This document shows positions 6,513-6,792 of a DNA stretch of 6,792 nt, one piece after another. Position 1 is the stretch's first letter, and each line of letters starts with the position of its first letter. The notes under the pieces were generated by a model. The model searched no databases and was not told where the DNA came from. It worked only from the letters and a program-made list of their open reading frames with translations. The position numbers and the translations under genes were made by a program. The stretch is from Acidobacteriaceae bacterium. Its GTDB lineage: Bacteria; Acidobacteriota; Terriglobia; Terriglobales; Acidobacteriaceae. Where the stretch lies: assembly GCA_030040115.1 (NCBI GenBank), contig JASHUH010000226.1, positions 1 through 6,792 on the forward strand, in the 5' to 3' direction.

Positions 6513-6537
6513 CGCCAAAAACCATCCCATCCTCGGG

Positions 6538-6543
6538 TATCAT
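6538..6543 (+). promoter_or_regulatory. Candidate -10 box of ispA, possibly leaderless
   Basis: TATCAT (5/6 match to TATAAT, fits TANNNT) ends seven bases before ATG 6551, so transcription would begin at or next to the start codon. No Shine-Dalgarno is visible in 6513-6550 and no clear -35 is seen. Read-through from the PTPS-related gene 38 bases upstream is the alternative. Confidence 0.25.
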
Positions 6544-6550
6544 CAGAACA

Positions 6551-6792
6551 ATGTCCGTCGACGTAAAGTTGCTGATTCAAGAGGGCGCGGAGCGCACCGA
6601 CCGCGCGTTGGAGGCGCTCCTTCCCGCCGCGCAAACCATCCCTGCCTCGATTCACGCCGCCATGCGCCACTCCGTCTTTGCCGGCGGCAAGCGCCTCCGC
6701 CCCGTGCTCGCCCAGCAGGCCGGCGTCACCATCGTCGGCGCCATTCCTCCGGGCATCGAGCGCCTCGGCGCTGCCCTCGAAATGCTTCACAC
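6551..6792 (+). CDS. ispA: Polyprenyl diphosphate synthase (farnesyl/geranylgeranyl type), 3'-truncated by window edge
   Basis: First 80 codons plus two bases of an IspA-like trans-prenyltransferase, a cytoplasmic enzyme that condenses dimethylallyl or longer allylic diphosphates with isopentenyl diphosphate to give farnesyl or geranylgeranyl diphosphate for quinone, undecaprenyl and other isoprenoid pathways. Visible signatures are AMRHSVFAGGKRLRPVL (37-53; GGKRLRP binds isopentenyl diphosphate) and ALEMLH (75-80), which in the family leads straight into the first Asp-rich DDxxD motif, just beyond the window. The start ATG 6551 is the only reasonable one: no in-frame start lies close upstream, and 38 bases separate it from the preceding stop. 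Product chain length cannot be judged because the residues before DDxxD are missing. The symbol denotes the family and may be FPP or GGPP synthase. Confidence 0.88.
   Translation, partial: MSVDVKLLIQEGAERTDRALEALLPAAQTIPASIHAAMRHSVFAGGKRLRPVLAQQAGVTIVGAIPPGIERLGAALEMLH

Noticed and set aside
5784..6530. Minus-strand open frame of 248 codons opposite the membrane protein
   Set aside because: Gly/Ala-rich shadow against a well-supported coding sequence; no conserved motif.
841..6792. A protein-prenylation pathway linking the CAAX-protease-like CPBP gene and the prenyl diphosphate synthase
   Set aside because: The two genes are more than 4.5 kb apart with unrelated genes between. Bacterial CPBP proteins are not known generally to act on prenylated proteins, and no prenyltransferase or CAAX-ended protein is seen.

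Overview
The window reads as a GC-rich bacterial chromosome segment with every recognisable gene on the + strand. The protein families and their style (a long-spaced CPBP protease, a Ser-type penicillin-acylase homologue, a PTPS-related membrane protein and an IspA-like prenyl synthase) suggest an acidobacterium, perhaps Terriglobia. That placement is inference from general resemblance, not a database result. No plasmid, phage or complete insertion sequence is visible.

Layout: (1) 1-563, the 3' four-fifths of queC (preQ0 synthase), with a candidate intrinsic terminator overlapping its stop codon. (2) 564-840, an unusual intergenic region holding a 7-bp-period pyrimidine-rich repeat (about 601-683), a 117-bp element with 14-bp perfect inverted ends (684-800) and a small hairpin (800-821) just before a ribosome binding site. 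(3) 841-2031, a CPBP/Abi-family intramembrane protease with an unusually long spacing between its first two motifs. (4) 2134-4683, a membrane-anchored Ntn-hydrolase of the penicillin acylase family with all expected catalytic residues, a short tandem repeat in its spacer peptide and a CGGC motif beside the self-cleavage site. (5) 4680-6512, a PTPS-related (GT-C-like) multi-pass membrane protein that overlaps the acylase gene by ATGA. Its first 25 codons consist of repeat-like, hairpin-forming DNA. (6) 6551-6792, the start of a polyprenyl (farnesyl/geranylgeranyl) diphosphate synthase with a possible leaderless start.

How the genes work together: only the acylase and PTPS-related genes look like a tight transcriptional and translational unit. 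Both products should act at or outside the cytoplasmic membrane, so a joint role in processing or exporting an acylated or glycosylated envelope or secreted compound is conceivable but unproven. queC and ispA are housekeeping genes (tRNA queuosine; isoprenoid biosynthesis) and the CPBP gene stands alone. I do not see a clear new defence, mobile or biosynthetic system. The most unusual material is the repeat and hairpin DNA at 564-821 and 4690-4747.
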